Of a stretch of DNA of 7,207 nt, positions 6,434 to 7,207 are shown piece by piece. How positions within the stretch are numbered: the stretch's first letter is position 1; the number at the start of each line of letters is the position of its first letter. The stretch is from Jatrophihabitans sp. (lineage in GTDB: Bacteria; Actinomycetota; Actinomycetes; Mycobacteriales; Jatrophihabitantaceae), in the NCBI GenBank assembly GCA_025966255.1, contig JAOPVG010000365.1, forward strand, positions 1 through 7,207. Reading direction: 5' to 3'. Below the pieces are notes generated by a model. The model saw only the letters and a program-made list of their open reading frames with translations. It was not told the origin of the DNA and made no database searches. The position numbers and the translations under genes were made by a program.

Positions 6434-7207
6434 GTGCGCGTACTAGTCGTGACCAATCCGCGCGCCACGGCGACGACTGCCCGCGAGCGGGACGTTTTGG
6501 CGCACGCGCTGGCCAGCGAGGCCGAACTCGAGATCGTCGAGACCGCGAACCGCGGGCACGCTGCGGCTCTGGCCTGCCGGGCGATGCGCAACGGAACGGA
6601 CGTTGTTGTCGCATTGGGCGGCGACGGCACCGTCAACGAGGTCATCAACGGCTTGCTGACCGACGGCGTGCACCCCGGCGTCCCCGCCCTCGGGATCGTC
6701 CCGGCCGGCTCCACGAACGTTTTCGTCCGCGCCCTGGGGCTGCCCCACGACCCGATCGAGGCGACAGGGGCCCTGCTCGAAGGCCTCCGCACGGGCAACT
6801 ACCGCTCGGTGAGCATGGGCGTCGCCGACGATCGCTACTTCTGCTTCTCCGCGGGGCTGGGTTTCGACGCAGCGATCGTGCACGGAGTGGAACGCAAGCG
6901 CCGCCAGGGCAGGCGCTCGACCCACATGCTGTACGCCCGCGTCGGCGTGCGCCAGTTCTTCGGCTCCGACCGCCGCCATCCGAAGCTGCGCGTCGAGCTC
7001 CCCGACGGCACTCGCCTCGACGACGTCTACTTCACGATCATTGCCAACGCCGACCCCTGGACGTTCGTCGGGAACCTCCCCTTGCACCCCACCCCGGAGG
7101 TCACCTTCGACAACGGCCTCGCCCTGTATGCCCGGCGCCGAATGCGGACGGCCGGGATCCTCTGGAGCATGGCCCGGATGTCCGGCAGCCGCCCCAGGGT
7201 CGGCAGA
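6434..7207 (+). CDS. Diacylglycerol kinase-family lipid kinase (partial, C-terminus beyond window)
   Basis: This enzyme of the DAGK catalytic-domain family transfers phosphate from ATP to a lipid hydroxyl at the membrane; the lipid acceptor here is unknown. The 258 visible residues begin VRVLVVTNPRATATT, the family's first strand with the conserved NP. Then come the nucleotide-binding GGDGTVNEV at 62-70, PAGSTNVFVRALGLP at 90-104 (the GTxNDFAR-like motif) and GLGFDAAIV at 141-149, which opens the second domain. The frame stays open to the last base of the window. By comparison with the roughly 320-residue Rv3218 about 60 residues are missing. GTG at 6434 is chosen because the family core starts at once and a -10 element lies just upstream. 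Divergence from an Rv3217c-like gene matches the mycobacterial layout, where whiB1 follows; that would be expected just past the window end. Confidence 0.92.
   Translation, partial: MRVLVVTNPRATATTARERDVLAHALASEAELEIVETANRGHAAALACRAMRNGTDVVVALGGDGTVNEVINGLLTDGVHPGVPALGIVPAGSTNVFVRALGLPHDPIEATGALLEGLRTGNYRSVSMGVADDRYFCFSAGLGFDAAIVHGVERKRRQGRRSTHMLYARVGVRQFFGSDRRHPKLRVELPDGTRLDDVYFTIIANADPWTFVGNLPLHPTPEVTFDNGLALYARRRMRTAGILWSMARMSGSRPRVGR

Noticed and set aside
6443..7087. Open frame on the minus strand (214 codons) opposite the lipid kinase gene
   Set aside because: The plus-strand frame carries GGDGT and other DAGK motifs and stays open to the window edge. The antisense product shows no family features.

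Overview
The window is a GC-rich, gene-dense stretch of an actinobacterial chromosome. The protein set points to the order Mycobacteriales. It includes a nickel superoxide dismutase, a SigF with its RsbW/UsfX-type partner, homologues of the M. tuberculosis Rv3214 phosphatase, Rv3217c membrane protein and Rv3218 lipid kinase, GTG starts and apparently leaderless genes. A Rhodococcus, Gordonia or Nocardia relative fits better than a strict Mycobacterium, but genus is inference. Ten protein genes fill the window. The first and last run off the edges. No stretch over about 100 bases lacks a gene, and I see no RNA gene, mobile element or CRISPR array.

Bases 1-2012 hold a divergent pair: a YczE-type membrane protein (minus, C-terminus off the window) and a MocR-type GntR/aminotransferase regulator of the YczR kind (plus). 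They share a 93-base region rich in CCAAT/CCAG elements that probably carries promoters and operator. Bases 2055-3581 hold two minus-strand genes, a short-form malic enzyme preceded by the nickel-SOD maturation protease SodX. Divergent from sodX, at 3673, is sodN with the complete HCDLPC nickel hook.

Downstream of sodN, on the plus strand with short gaps or overlap, come a histidine phosphatase, an RsbW-like anti-sigma factor and SigF. The 19-base gap after sodN is followed by a strong GC-rich hairpin inside the first codons of the phosphatase. This may terminate or attenuate sodN transcription. SigF meets, tail to tail with 3 bases between stops, a four-helix membrane protein on the minus strand. 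That gene is divergent from a diacylglycerol kinase-family lipid kinase, and both appear to start at the first transcribed base.

No wholly unknown system is evident. The most notable points are the physical link of nickel-SOD to the SigF regulatory module, the degenerate nucleotide-binding boxes of the anti-sigma factor, the hairpin at the sodN/phosphatase junction, and the paired leaderless starts at 6361 and 6434.
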